From positions 1,590-16,697 of the forward strand of contig DYHL01000015.1 of NCBI GenBank assembly GCA_020724185.1: a DNA stretch of 15,108 nt, given 5' to 3'. The position numbers were made by a program, and so were the translations under genes. The stretch comes from Candidatus Nitrosymbiomonas sp. GTDB taxonomy: Bacteria > Sysuimicrobiota > Sysuimicrobiia > Sysuimicrobiales > Humicultoraceae. Shown here piece after piece: positions 1 to 6,892 of the stretch; position 1 is the stretch's first letter; each line of letters opens with the position of its first letter. The notes below the pieces were generated by a model that had not been told where the DNA came from, ran no database searches, and saw only the letters and a list, made by a program, of their open reading frames with translations.

Positions 1-20
1 GGAGGGGCCTTGGCCCCTCC
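1..20 (+). terminator. Intercistronic hairpin before permease B1
   Basis: A perfect 9-bp inverted repeat pairs GGAGGGGCC (1-9) with GGCCCCTCC (12-20) around TT, so in RNA the terminal loop would open a little further. No T-tract follows, so it is not a textbook intrinsic terminator. It lies 12 bp before the ATG of permease B1, the same place occupied by hairpins between binding protein and permease genes at 4899-4923 and 12617-12648. By analogy it probably ends or protects the mRNA of a binding-protein gene just left of the window, which cannot be seen. The only GGAG near the B1 start lies inside this stem. Confidence 0.5.
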
Positions 21-32
21 TGCCCGATCCCG

Positions 33-998
33 ATGCTCAGGCAAATCGCGCGCCGACTGCTCCACCTGATTCCCATGCTCCTGGGGATCACGCTGATCTC
101 GTTTGCCATCATCCAGCTCTCGCCCGGGGACTTCCTGGCCGAGGCCCGCATGAACCCCGTGGTCAGCCAGGAGACGGTGGACCGGATGCGCTCCAGCTTT
201 GGGCTGGATCAGCCGCTGCACATCCAGTACCTCAGGTGGCTCTGGAACGCACTCCGGCTGGACTTCGGCTACTCGTTCGCGTTCCAGGTGCCGGTGATCT
301 GGCTGATCGGGTCGCGGCTGATGAACTCGGTGCTGTTGAACCTGGTGGCGTTCGCGATTGCCTGGGCGATCGCCATACCGCTGGGGATCCACGCCGCCCG
401 GCGGCAGTACTCGTTCTCCGAGAACGCGCTCTCGTTCTCCGCGTACCTGGGCATCTCGACCCCGACCTTCTTCTCGGGGCTGTTCCTGCTCTACCTGGCG
501 TTTCGGACGGGCTGGTTTCCGATCGGCGGCATGACCAGCATTGACCACGACTTCCTGCCCTGGTGGGGTAAGATCCTCGACGTGGCCCACCACATGGTAC
601 TGCCGGTGCTGGTCCTGGGCGTGCTGAGCGTGGCCGGCCTGATGCGCCAAATGCGGGCGAATCTTCTTGAAGTGCTGCGGCAGGACTACGTTCGGACCGC
701 CCAGAGCAAGGGACTGTCCGAGCGCGTGGTGATCAACAAGCACGCGGTGCGCAACGCCATCAACCCCCTGATCACGATCTTCGGGTTCAGTCTGGGCGGG
801 CTAATTGGCGGTTCGGCGATTCTAGAGAACGTGATGGGATGGCCTGGAATCGGCAAGCTGATCGTGGAGGCGACGATCCAGAAGGACCTCTACGTGGTGA
901 TGGCCTCGCTGGTGATTGGCTCTGTGACCTTGGTCGGGGGGAACCTCGTCGCGGACGTTCTGCTCGTGGTGAGCGACCCCCGCATCCGGTACGACTAG
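33..998 (+). CDS. Opp/Dpp-type ABC importer permease, DppB-like (B1)
   Basis: This 321-residue inner-membrane permease belongs to the DppB/OppB class and would form half of the translocation channel of a peptide/nickel/opine-type importer. Predicted membrane segments lie near residues 9-30, 96-121, 133-156, 187-207, 245-268 and 288-314. The first periplasmic loop carries the usual SPGD after helix 1 and the LDFGYS element near 76-81. The cytoplasmic EAA coupling loop is at about 217-248 (DYVRTAQSKG, then NKHAVRNAINPL), and the protein ends in the family's DPRIRYD. The length equals that of B2. The ATG at 33 has no clear Shine-Dalgarno sequence, since the nearest GGAG is in the hairpin at 1-20, so translation may be weak or coupled. 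The stop is 17 bp before permease C1. Substrate cannot be told from a permease alone. Confidence 0.93.
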   Translation: MLRQIARRLLHLIPMLLGITLISFAIIQLSPGDFLAEARMNPVVSQETVDRMRSSFGLDQPLHIQYLRWLWNALRLDFGYSFAFQVPVIWLIGSRLMNSVLLNLVAFAIAWAIAIPLGIHAARRQYSFSENALSFSAYLGISTPTFFSGLFLLYLAFRTGWFPIGGMTSIDHDFLPWWGKILDVAHHMVLPVLVLGVLSVAGLMRQMRANLLEVLRQDYVRTAQSKGLSERVVINKHAVRNAINPLITIFGFSLGGLIGGSAILENVMGWPGIGKLIVEATIQKDLYVVMASLVIGSVTLVGGNLVADVLLVVSDPRIRYD

Positions 999-1015
999 GA
1001 GGCACGGAAGGCGGC

Positions 1016-2149
1016 ATGGAGCAGCGCGGAGCGGGCAGGGTCGGGCAGGCGCAGCCGGCGCCGGTGGTGGTTGGGCAGGTGCGCAGGCAGGTGCAGCTCG
1101 CCTGGCGGCAGCTCCGCAAGCACCGGATGGCCCTGCTCGGCGGCGGGGTGCTGATCGTGCTCTACACGCTGGCCATCTTCGCCGAGTTCCTGGCGCCGTA
1201 CTCGCTGGACTACGCCGACCGGGAACGCTTCTTCCACCCGCCCATCATTCCCACGTTCCGCGACGCGCAGGGGTTCAGCCCGAGGCCGTTCGTCCACGGG
1301 ACGACGCTGGCGGACCCCGGACTGCGCAGGTTCGACGTGGACCCCACGCAGAGGTACCATGTCCGGATCTTCGTGCGCGGCGAGCCCTACCGGCTCTTCG
1401 GCATCTTCCCCTCGACGCTGCACTTCTTTGGGGTAGACGAGCCCGGCCGCATCTTCCTGATGGGCACCGACCAGTCGGGCCGGGATCAGTTCAGCCGCAT
1501 ACTCTACGGCTCGCGCATCTCGCTCACCATCGGCATCATGGCAGCCGCCGTTACCATTCCCATAGGCCTGGTCTATGGCGGGCTGGCCGGCTACTACGGC
1601 GGCAGGGTGGACAACGTCATGATGCGCCTCTCAGAGATCATCATCGCTTTCCCCGAGTTCTACCTGCTGCTGACGCTCAGCGCGGTGCTGCCGTCGGCGG
1701 TGGGATGCACCACGCGGTTCTACATGATCACCCTGATCCTTTCCTTCATAGGCTGGGCTGGTTTCTCGAGGTTGATCCGCGGCTTGGTCCTCTCGCTCAA
1801 GGAGCGCGAGTACGTGCTGGCGGCCAAGGCGGCGGGGATGGACGACTTCCGCGTCATAGTGCGGCACATCCTGCCCCAGACTTCCTCGCTGGTGATCGTG
1901 GTAGTGACGCTGGGTATCCCTGGCGCGATCCTGGGTGAGTCGGCGCTGTCGTTCTTCGGCTTCGGGGTCAGGGAGCCGTGCGCCTCGTGGGGCAACCTGC
2001 TGACGACCGCCTCCAACCTTCCCACGCTGATCCTGTCGCCATGGCTGCTCTTCCCCGGGCTGTTCATCATCGCGGCGGTGGTGGCCTTCAACCTGTTCGG
2101 GGACGGGCTGCGGGACGCCATGGACCCCCGCCACAGGACCGCCTCGTAG
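1016..2149 (+). CDS. Opp/Dpp-type ABC importer permease with long extracytoplasmic loop, DppC-like (C1)
   Basis: This 377-residue permease is the DppC/OppC-type partner of B1. The cytoplasmic N-terminus leads to helix 1 (about 38-60), then an enlarged extracytoplasmic stretch (about 61-146), then the family motif LMGTDQSGRDQFSRILYG (148-165). Further helices lie near 168-192, 205-228, 235-258, 290-313 and 340-362. The EAA loop is at 265-287 (EYVLAAKAAG, RHILPQ) and the C-terminus has GDGLRDAMDPR. Members are commonly about 280-310 residues. The extra length is almost all in the first loop, which has about 25 residues in C2 against about 85 here. I recall similar long-loop DppC-like proteins, so this is probably a known subtype. 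The ATG at 1016 is chosen because AGGAGG lies at 997-1002, the frame upstream overlaps permease B1, and the encoded N-terminus fits the family. Confidence 0.92.
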   Translation: MEQRGAGRVGQAQPAPVVVGQVRRQVQLAWRQLRKHRMALLGGGVLIVLYTLAIFAEFLAPYSLDYADRERFFHPPIIPTFRDAQGFSPRPFVHGTTLADPGLRRFDVDPTQRYHVRIFVRGEPYRLFGIFPSTLHFFGVDEPGRIFLMGTDQSGRDQFSRILYGSRISLTIGIMAAAVTIPIGLVYGGLAGYYGGRVDNVMMRLSEIIIAFPEFYLLLTLSAVLPSAVGCTTRFYMITLILSFIGWAGFSRLIRGLVLSLKEREYVLAAKAAGMDDFRVIVRHILPQTSSLVIVVVTLGIPGAILGESALSFFGFGVREPCASWGNLLTTASNLPTLILSPWLLFPGLFIIAAVVAFNLFGDGLRDAMDPRHRTAS

Positions 2150-2159
2150 GTCTGGGCTC

Positions 2160-2666
2160 ATGCGCATCGGTCGCCGGTTCTCCCTTGCGCGATCCCGCGG
2201 CCGCAGGGGCGCTCGCCCCACGGTCGGATCGCTGGTCGGGCCCCTGCTCTGGACGGTCGGGGTCCTGGTCGTCGCCGCCCTCCTGGTCAGTCTGGACCGG
2301 GTCTGGCAGGCCAGGAACCGGATCGAACCTTGCGATCCCGCGTTCCGGGTGGCTGGTGCGGTCCGGAGCATCTCGGGCAGCGACAGCGTCCGGCGGGCGG
2401 CATTTGACCCGTCCAGCGGTGCAGCCCAGGTGGACGTGACCTCGCGGTACTACAAATCTGGCAGGTCCGCTACCGACAACAGGGAGTACCTGGCCACCGA
2501 GGGACGGCTCGGAGCGCAGCTAGTGCTATCCAGCGAGCCCTCGGTCCGGCAGGTGACGGTACGGTTCTTCACCGGCCGAACGCTCCTGGCCACCGTGACC
2601 GCCCGCCAGGGACAGGAGTACGGCCGGTTTGCCGTGGAGTACGCCGGCCCCCTGGTCCCCCGCTAG
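2160..2666 (+). CDS. Hypothetical single-pass membrane protein
   Basis: I do not recognise this 168-residue protein. Its first 20 residues are very rich in arginine (10 Arg). One hydrophobic helix follows at about 25-45, then a soluble C-terminal part. By the positive-inside rule the N-terminus is cytoplasmic and about 120 residues are extracytoplasmic. The single cysteine (58) lies 13 residues after the helix and there is no lipobox, so a lipoprotein is unlikely. The C-terminal part (about 85-165) alternates hydrophobic and polar residues, as in a small beta-sandwich. It starts 10 bp after permease C1 with only a weak ribosome site, so translational coupling to C1 is likely. It may be an accessory subunit of the B1/C1 importer or an unrelated passenger. 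Frame, length and codon use look like a real gene. Confidence 0.7.
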   Translation: MRIGRRFSLARSRGRRGARPTVGSLVGPLLWTVGVLVVAALLVSLDRVWQARNRIEPCDPAFRVAGAVRSISGSDSVRRAAFDPSSGAAQVDVTSRYYKSGRSATDNREYLATEGRLGAQLVLSSEPSVRQVTVRFFTGRTLLATVTARQGQEYGRFAVEYAGPLVPR

Positions 2667-2702
2667 GCCCCCGGTGTGAACAGGTCTCTCCCGTGCGGCC
2701 TA

Positions 2703-2738
2703 GTATACAATTGACTAATCTGGTATATAATTGGCTCA
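2703..2738 (+). promoter_or_regulatory. Tandem direct repeat, putative operator of the HTH gene
   Basis: Two 16-bp units, GTATACAATTGACTAA (2703-2718) and GTATATAATTGGCTCA (2723-2738), match at 13 of 16 positions. Their start-to-start spacing is exactly 20 bp, about two helical turns, so both would present the same DNA face. The patch is strikingly AT-rich within a GC-rich region and ends 9 bp before the ATG of the HTH protein. Paired same-face repeats over a promoter suggest a transcription factor operator, and autoregulation by the neighbouring HTH protein is the simplest guess. The binding protein is not proven. Confidence 0.5.
2721..2731 (+). promoter_or_regulatory. Candidate -10 promoter element for the HTH gene
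   Basis: TGGTATATAAT contains a consensus TATAAT at 2726-2731, or TATATA at 2724-2729 preceded by the extended -10 motif TGG. No -35 hexamer lies at 16-18 bp; TTGACT at 2711-2716 is too close to pair with it. A start 6-9 bp downstream would fall at about 2735-2740, giving a leader of roughly 8-13 nt before ATG 2748. The octamer TCTGGTAT also occurs in the promoter candidate before binding protein 3. Both repeat units overlap this element, so a bound protein would probably block polymerase. Confidence 0.45.
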
Positions 2739-2747
2739 GATGCGCAG

Positions 2748-3107
2748 ATGACACGGCAGTCCAAGACCCGCGAGGCAACGACGCCTGGTCACGTGATGAC
2801 GGTGGCCCAGGTGGCGGCCTATCTCCAGCTGAACCGGCTCACCGTCTACCGGTACGTGCGCGAGGGCAAGATCCCGGCGGCCAGGATCGGCAAGATCTAC
2901 CGCATCTTCCGGGAGGACGTGGACCGGTTCCTGGAAGCCCGGCAACTGGACGCGGCGAGGGGCAGGCAGGTGCCTGCCAGGACCGCACGCCCCCAGCGGC
3001 CGGAGGAGATCTATGTGGGCCCCCAGCTTCGCGACAGACCCCAGCCCTGGGACCCTGAGACGGTCCCAGGCAGCCCCGTGGACTGGATCCTGCGGGTCCT
3101 GCATTGA
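2748..3107 (+). CDS. Excisionase/MerR-like helix-turn-helix DNA-binding protein
   Basis: This 119-residue protein has a winged HTH of the excisionase-like, MerR-related HTH_17 type at about residues 17-64. The motif begins MTVAQVAAYLQLNRLTVYRY, followed by an EGKIPA turn, a basic IGKIYRI strand and REDVDRFLEAR, the classic order for this small fold. About 16 polar residues precede it and an Arg/Pro-rich tail of about 50 residues follows, ending in PWDPETVPGSPVDWILRVLH. No integrase or phage gene is nearby, so a regulator is likelier than a true excisionase. No Shine-Dalgarno sequence precedes ATG 2748. An ATG at 2740 would make only MRR before its TGA overlaps this start as ATGA. The internal Met17 is a possible start but also lacks a ribosome site. 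It sits between two transporter gene sets and may control either or both, which is inference. Confidence 0.82.
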   Translation: MTRQSKTREATTPGHVMTVAQVAAYLQLNRLTVYRYVREGKIPAARIGKIYRIFREDVDRFLEARQLDAARGRQVPARTARPQRPEEIYVGPQLRDRPQPWDPETVPGSPVDWILRVLH

Positions 3108-3201
3108 GGCAGCCTTCCGTGCAGGGGAGGTGAGGTCCTGGGCGGAATAGTACGCGGAATGGAAGAGGGTTCGCCGAGTTACGGAGACCACAACACGGTA
3201 T

Positions 3202-3209
3202 AAGGAGGT
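3202..3209 (+). promoter_or_regulatory. Strong ribosome binding site for binding protein 1
   Basis: AAGGAGGT matches the 16S anti-Shine-Dalgarno core completely and lies 6 nt before the ATG at 3216. It fixes the start and predicts heavy translation, as expected for a binding protein needed in excess over its permease. Confidence 0.85.
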
Positions 3210-3215
3210 AGCAGC

Positions 3216-4874
3216 ATGACGAATCCCAAGCGGTCCCTCCTGGCGATGGTCATTGTGGCCGCGCTGGCGATAGGGGTCAACATTCCGTCGGTGATGGCCC
3301 AGCAGAGCCGCGACACCGTGGTTTTTGGCATGGCCCAGGAGCCGGACTGCCTGATCATGACGTTCTGCTCCATGGCCGCGGGCATGGCCGTCGTAAACTC
3401 CGTGTTCGCCGACATGGTGTCGTACAACGACAAGTGGCAGCTTTTTCCCACGACAGTTATGAAGGTCCCAACGCTGAAGGATGGGGACTGGCAGTTGCTC
3501 CCCGGCGGCAAGATGAAGGTGACCTACAAGTTCAAGAAAGGCTTCACCTGGCACGACGGGAAGCCGGTTACCGCGCTGGACGCGTCCTGGACCTACCTGA
3601 TGCTGCGCAACCCGCGCAGCCCGGCGGTTACCCGGTTTGTCCTCCGCAAGATCGAGAACATGATCGTTCCCAACGCCGCCGACCCGTACACGCTGGTGGT
3701 CCAGTGGAACGAGACCTACCCGTTCGCCAACACAGGGCACACCGTCTACCCAAGGCACGTTCTGGAGCGCGAGTACCTGCGCGATCCGGCCGGCCTGAAA
3801 TCCCACAAGCAGGCGCGGAATCCGGTCGGCAGCGGCCCCTACAAGCTGGTGGAGTGGGTGCCGGGAAGCCACATCACCCTGGAGGCCTACGACAAGTTTC
3901 CAGAGGGCGTGGCCAAGATCAAGAAGCAGGTGTGGCGCTTCATCCTGGACGCCACTGTTTTACAGGCCAACGTGATCGCCAACCAGGTGGACGCCACCGA
4001 GATCAACAACTTCTCGATTGACCAGATGATCGAGATCGAGCGCCGCAACCCGGGCGTGACCGCGCACTACACGCCGGCCATGATCTGGGAGCACATTGAC
4101 GTCAACGTGGAGAACGAGTGGCTGCGCGACAAGCGGGTGCGGCAGGCGCTCGCCCACGCGATCAACCGCGAGGAACTCAGCACAAAGCTCTTCTACGGCA
4201 AGCAGCCGGTCGCGCACACCTGGCTGCCGGAGCGGCACGAGGGCTTCAACCCCAACGTCAAGAAGTACGCCCACGACCCGGGCCGGGCGCGCGCGCTGCT
4301 GGCAGAGGCCGGCTTCACGATGGGCCCCGACGGCGTGCTTCGCGACTCCAGGGGAGCGCGGTTTGAGATAACGATCATGACAACGGCCGGCCACGCGGTC
4401 CGCGAGCAGATTCAGCAGATCATCAAGGAGCAGCTCAGGGCGGTAGGCATAGATCTTCGGATTGACAACAGGCCGGCCAGCGTGCTGTTCGGTTCCATTA
4501 CCCGGCTGCGGCAGTTCCCGCACCTGGTCATGTACGCCTGGCTGATGTCGCCCACCACGCTCGGCAACACCTTCTGGCACTCCACGCAGGTTCCTACCCC
4601 TGCCAACAACTGGGAGGGTCAGAACTACCCCGGCTTCCGGCACGCCGAGACCGACAAGTTGATAGACCAGTACATGACCGAGATTGACGCGGCCAAGCGC
4701 ATTGCGCTGCTGCGGAAGCAGCAGGAGATCTGGGCCGAGGAGCTTCCCTCGATCCCGCTCTACTTCCGGCTGCACCTGACCACTTCCAACAAGAAGCTCA
4801 CGAACGTGAGTCCCACCGGGCTCTCGGGTACCTACATCAACTGGAACTCCCGGCTCTGGGAGTGGAAGCAGTAG
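3216..4874 (+). CDS. ABC importer substrate-binding protein, SBP_bac_5 family (binding protein 1)
   Basis: This 552-residue extracytoplasmic binding protein of the DppA/OppA class captures the ligand and delivers it to the permease. A Sec type I signal peptide spans residues 1-28 (basic start, hydrophobic core 8-22, cleavage probably after SVMA). There is no lipobox, so the mature protein should be soluble. Family landmarks are FTWHDGKPVTALDA, GSGPYKLVEWVPGS, the DATVLQANVIANQVDATE region, LRDKRVRQALAHAINREEL and a C-terminal LPSIPLYFRLHL. The usual TAEDV-like element after the HDG motif reads TALDA. Cysteines 45 and 51 near the mature N-terminus could form a disulfide. It heads the six-gene run and is a clear paralogue of binding protein 2. 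The ligand cannot be read from sequence; peptides, sugars, opines and nickel are all known in the family. Confidence 0.93.
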   Translation: MTNPKRSLLAMVIVAALAIGVNIPSVMAQQSRDTVVFGMAQEPDCLIMTFCSMAAGMAVVNSVFADMVSYNDKWQLFPTTVMKVPTLKDGDWQLLPGGKMKVTYKFKKGFTWHDGKPVTALDASWTYLMLRNPRSPAVTRFVLRKIENMIVPNAADPYTLVVQWNETYPFANTGHTVYPRHVLEREYLRDPAGLKSHKQARNPVGSGPYKLVEWVPGSHITLEAYDKFPEGVAKIKKQVWRFILDATVLQANVIANQVDATEINNFSIDQMIEIERRNPGVTAHYTPAMIWEHIDVNVENEWLRDKRVRQALAHAINREELSTKLFYGKQPVAHTWLPERHEGFNPNVKKYAHDPGRARALLAEAGFTMGPDGVLRDSRGARFEITIMTTAGHAVREQIQQIIKEQLRAVGIDLRIDNRPASVLFGSITRLRQFPHLVMYAWLMSPTTLGNTFWHSTQVPTPANNWEGQNYPGFRHAETDKLIDQYMTEIDAAKRIALLRKQQEIWAEELPSIPLYFRLHLTTSNKKLTNVSPTGLSGTYINWNSRLWEWKQ

Positions 4875-4898
4875 CCTAAGCACGCCCAGGTTGGTATC

Positions 4899-4923
4899 GG
4901 GGGGTGGGGATCACCCACCCCCC
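4899..4923 (+). terminator. Strong hairpin between binding protein 1 and permease B2
   Basis: A perfect 10-bp stem pairs GGGGGGTGGG (4899-4908) with CCCACCCCCC (4914-4923) around the loop GATCA. Only TT follows, so full intrinsic termination is unlikely. It begins 25 bp after the binding-protein stop and ends 7 bp before the B2 ribosome site. The likely role is partial termination or 3'-end protection, leaving binding-protein mRNA more abundant than permease mRNA, as known for other importer operons such as malE-malF. Confidence 0.65.
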
Positions 4924-4930
4924 TTGGTTC

Positions 4931-4935
4931 GGAGG
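4931..4935 (+). promoter_or_regulatory. Ribosome binding site that decides the B2 start
   Basis: GGAGG lies 6 nt before ATG 4942. It rules out an upstream TTG at 4891 in the same frame, which would translate through the hairpin into a Gly/Pro-rich leader absent from B1 and B3. Confidence 0.8.
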
Positions 4936-4941
4936 GCAGCA

Positions 4942-5907
4942 ATGCAGCGATTCCTTGCGCGCCGGCTGGTCCACGGGGTCATCATTCTGATTGGCCTGTC
5001 AATCCTGATGTTCACGCTGCTCGTGCTCACGCCCGGGGACCCAGTGGAACTCATGGCGGCCAGCAACCCCGACATCCGGCCCGAAGACGTCGCCATGCTC
5101 CGGCAGTACTACGGGCTGGACGACGCGATGTACGTGCGCTACTTCAAGTGGGTTCGATCGGTGCTCAAGGGGGATCTCGGCTACTCACGGACCTACGGGA
5201 CGCCGGTGACCAAGCTCGTCGTTGATCGGCTGCGCAACACGCTTACGCTTCTTGCTACCTCGGTGGCGGTCGCGTTCACGGTTGGGGTCACGGCAGGCGT
5301 CTACTCGGCCCTGCACCAGTACTCGGCTACGGACTATGTGGTGACGGTGGCCGCGTTCGCCGGCCTGGCCATGCCCGTGTTCTGGCAGGGCATAGTCTTC
5401 ATCCTCCTGTTTGCCGTGTGGCTGCCGTGGTTCCCGGCCGGCGGCATGATGACCCCTGGCGTCGCACCCGGCTGGCCGATGGTCCTGGACCGCCTGTGGC
5501 ACCTCGTGCTGCCGGTGTCGGTGCTGGCCACCAGCGGCATGGCCTCATGGACGCGCTACATGCGCAGCAGCATGCTCGAGGTAGTCAGGCACGACTACGT
5601 GCGTACCGCGCGCGCCAAGGGGAACCCAGAACGGGTGGTAATCAACCGGCACGCCCTGCGGAACGCCCTGATCCCGATCATCACGCTGATTGCGCTGTCT
5701 GTCCCCGGCATCCTAAACGGGGCCGTGCTGACCGAAACCGTCTTCTCGTGGCCGGGGATGGGGCTGCTGCTCTTCCAGGCGGTGCTCGGACACGACTACA
5801 ACGTGGCGATGGCCGTCCTGCTGTTCCTGGCCTTGATGACGGTGATCTTCAATCTCCTCGCGGATCTAGCGTACGGCCTGGCAGACCCGCGCATCCGGTA
5901 TGACTAG
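4942..5907 (+). CDS. Opp/Dpp-type ABC importer permease, DppB-like (B2)
   Basis: This 321-residue inner-membrane permease is the DppB-type half of the central transporter. Helices lie near 10-29, 100-123, 133-160, 186-206, 243-266 and 286-313. It has LTPGD after helix 1, GDLGYS at 77-82, an EAA loop at about 218-249 (DYVRTARAKG, NRHALRNALIPI) and the terminal DPRIRYD. It matches B1 in length with no gaps at the landmarks, so the two are paralogues. It lies 67 bp after binding protein 1, behind a hairpin, and 20 bp before C2. It should pair with C2 and be driven by the two ATPases downstream. Confidence 0.94.
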   Translation: MQRFLARRLVHGVIILIGLSILMFTLLVLTPGDPVELMAASNPDIRPEDVAMLRQYYGLDDAMYVRYFKWVRSVLKGDLGYSRTYGTPVTKLVVDRLRNTLTLLATSVAVAFTVGVTAGVYSALHQYSATDYVVTVAAFAGLAMPVFWQGIVFILLFAVWLPWFPAGGMMTPGVAPGWPMVLDRLWHLVLPVSVLATSGMASWTRYMRSSMLEVVRHDYVRTARAKGNPERVVINRHALRNALIPIITLIALSVPGILNGAVLTETVFSWPGMGLLLFQAVLGHDYNVAMAVLLFLALMTVIFNLLADLAYGLADPRIRYD

Positions 5908-5927
5908 GCCGGGTTGGGGGAAAGCTC

Positions 5928-6854
5928 ATGCCGGGTGAATCAGCACCGCGACAGCTCGCGCTGCGACTCGAGCGGCTCCGCAGTGAGGCCGCCGGTTACG
6001 CCGTAGGACAGTCGTACTGGCAGATCGCCCGGCGCCGTTTCCTGAAGCACCGCCTGGCGATGATAGGCGGTACCGTGTGCCTCCTGTTGACGCTCATGGC
6101 AGTGCTGGCGCCGTGGATCGCGCCCCACACCTTCGACCGCATCGACCTCAACGCGCGCTGGACCCAGCCTGGGTTGACCGGGAACGTCTTCGGGACCGAT
6201 GAACTGGGCCGCGACGTGCTGACGCGCATAATGTACGCTGGGCGCATCTCGCTCGTCGTAGGGTACGTAACCGCAGTCTCCATCTCGATTGTGGGCTCCC
6301 TCGTCGGCGCGGTTGCCGGCTTCTACGGCGGGTGGGTGGACAGTGTGCTCATGCGGCTGGTGGACATGCTGATCGCGATTCCGCTCCTACCCCTCTACCT
6401 CATCCTGGCCGCGCTCATCCCCGGCGGCGGGGTGGGCCGGATCGTGCTGATCTTCACCCTCTTCGGCTGGACCACCGTGGCGCGGCTGGTGCGCGGGCAG
6501 ATCCTATCCCTGAAGAGCCAGGATTTCGTGGAGGCAGGGCGCGCGATGGGGGCCTCGGAGGCGCGTCTGATCCTACGGCACCTGATTCCCAACGCGCTTG
6601 CACCCGTCATCGTGGCGGCGACGCTGACGGTGGGGACCGCCATTCTGTCGGAATCGGGCCTGTCGTACCTGGGCCTGGGGATCCAGCCGCCGATACCGTC
6701 GTGGGGCAACATGCTGCAGCGCGCCCAGGAATATCTGCTAAAGGCGTCGTGGCTGGCGATCTTTCCTGGGTTGTTCATTTTCATAACGGTTCTGTCGTTC
6801 AACTTCCTGGGGGACGGGCTGCGCGACGCGCTCGACCCGCGGCTTAAGACGTAG
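5928..6854 (+). CDS. Opp/Dpp-type ABC importer permease, DppC-like (C2)
   Basis: This 308-residue protein is the DppC-type partner of B2 and has the usual length for the family. A cytoplasmic N-terminus of about 40 residues precedes helix 1 (46-66). The motif VFGTDELGRDVLTRIMYAG spans 87-105, and further helices lie near 108-131, 143-165, 170-190, 225-248 and 275-295. The EAA loop is at 199-222 (DFVEAGRAMGAS, RHLIPNAL), followed by SYLGLGIQPP and a terminal GDGLRDALDPR. All family landmarks are intact, so it is a good reference for the odd loops of C1 and C3. The ATG at 5928 follows a GGGGGAAAG stretch, a moderate ribosome site. Confidence 0.94.
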   Translation: MPGESAPRQLALRLERLRSEAAGYAVGQSYWQIARRRFLKHRLAMIGGTVCLLLTLMAVLAPWIAPHTFDRIDLNARWTQPGLTGNVFGTDELGRDVLTRIMYAGRISLVVGYVTAVSISIVGSLVGAVAGFYGGWVDSVLMRLVDMLIAIPLLPLYLILAALIPGGGVGRIVLIFTLFGWTTVARLVRGQILSLKSQDFVEAGRAMGASEARLILRHLIPNALAPVIVAATLTVGTAILSESGLSYLGLGIQPPIPSWGNMLQRAQEYLLKASWLAIFPGLFIFITVLSFNFLGDGLRDALDPRLKT

Positions 6855-6892
6855 GTGGGAGAAGTGGTGATCTGGTGAGAGGGGGGAGTAGC

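Noticed and set aside
839..1015. A 59-codon N-terminal extension of permease C1
   Set aside because: It overlaps the end of permease B1, encodes an Arg/Gly-rich peptide unlike the family, and the ATG at 1016 gives a normal N-terminus.
2711..2716. TTGACT as a -35 element paired with TATAAT at 2726
   Set aside because: The spacer is only 9 bp, far from the usual 16-18; the hexamer is part of the direct repeat.
2748..3107. HTH protein as a phage excisionase marking a mobile element
   Set aside because: No integrase, attachment repeat, tRNA or other phage gene is visible; this fold is common among small chromosomal regulators.
3098..3125. CCTGCA/TGCAGG inverted repeat over the end of the HTH gene as a terminator
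   Set aside because: Only six pairs with a 16-nt loop and no T-tract; too weak to support.
3142..3160. Short direct repeat GCGGAAT at 3142-3148 and 3154-3160 before binding protein 1
   Set aside because: Seven bases spaced 12 bp apart are likely by chance at this base composition, and no promoter element is nearby to give it meaning.
3199..3204. TATAAG as a -10 element for binding protein 1
   Set aside because: It overlaps the ribosome site; a start 6-8 bp downstream would leave about 5 nt of leader and remove the very strong AAGGAGGT from the message. The promoter for this unit remains unidentified.
4891..4941. TTG start at 4891 for permease B2
   Set aside because: It would translate through the 10-bp hairpin; ATG 4942 has GGAGG at 4931-4935 and gives exactly the length of B1.
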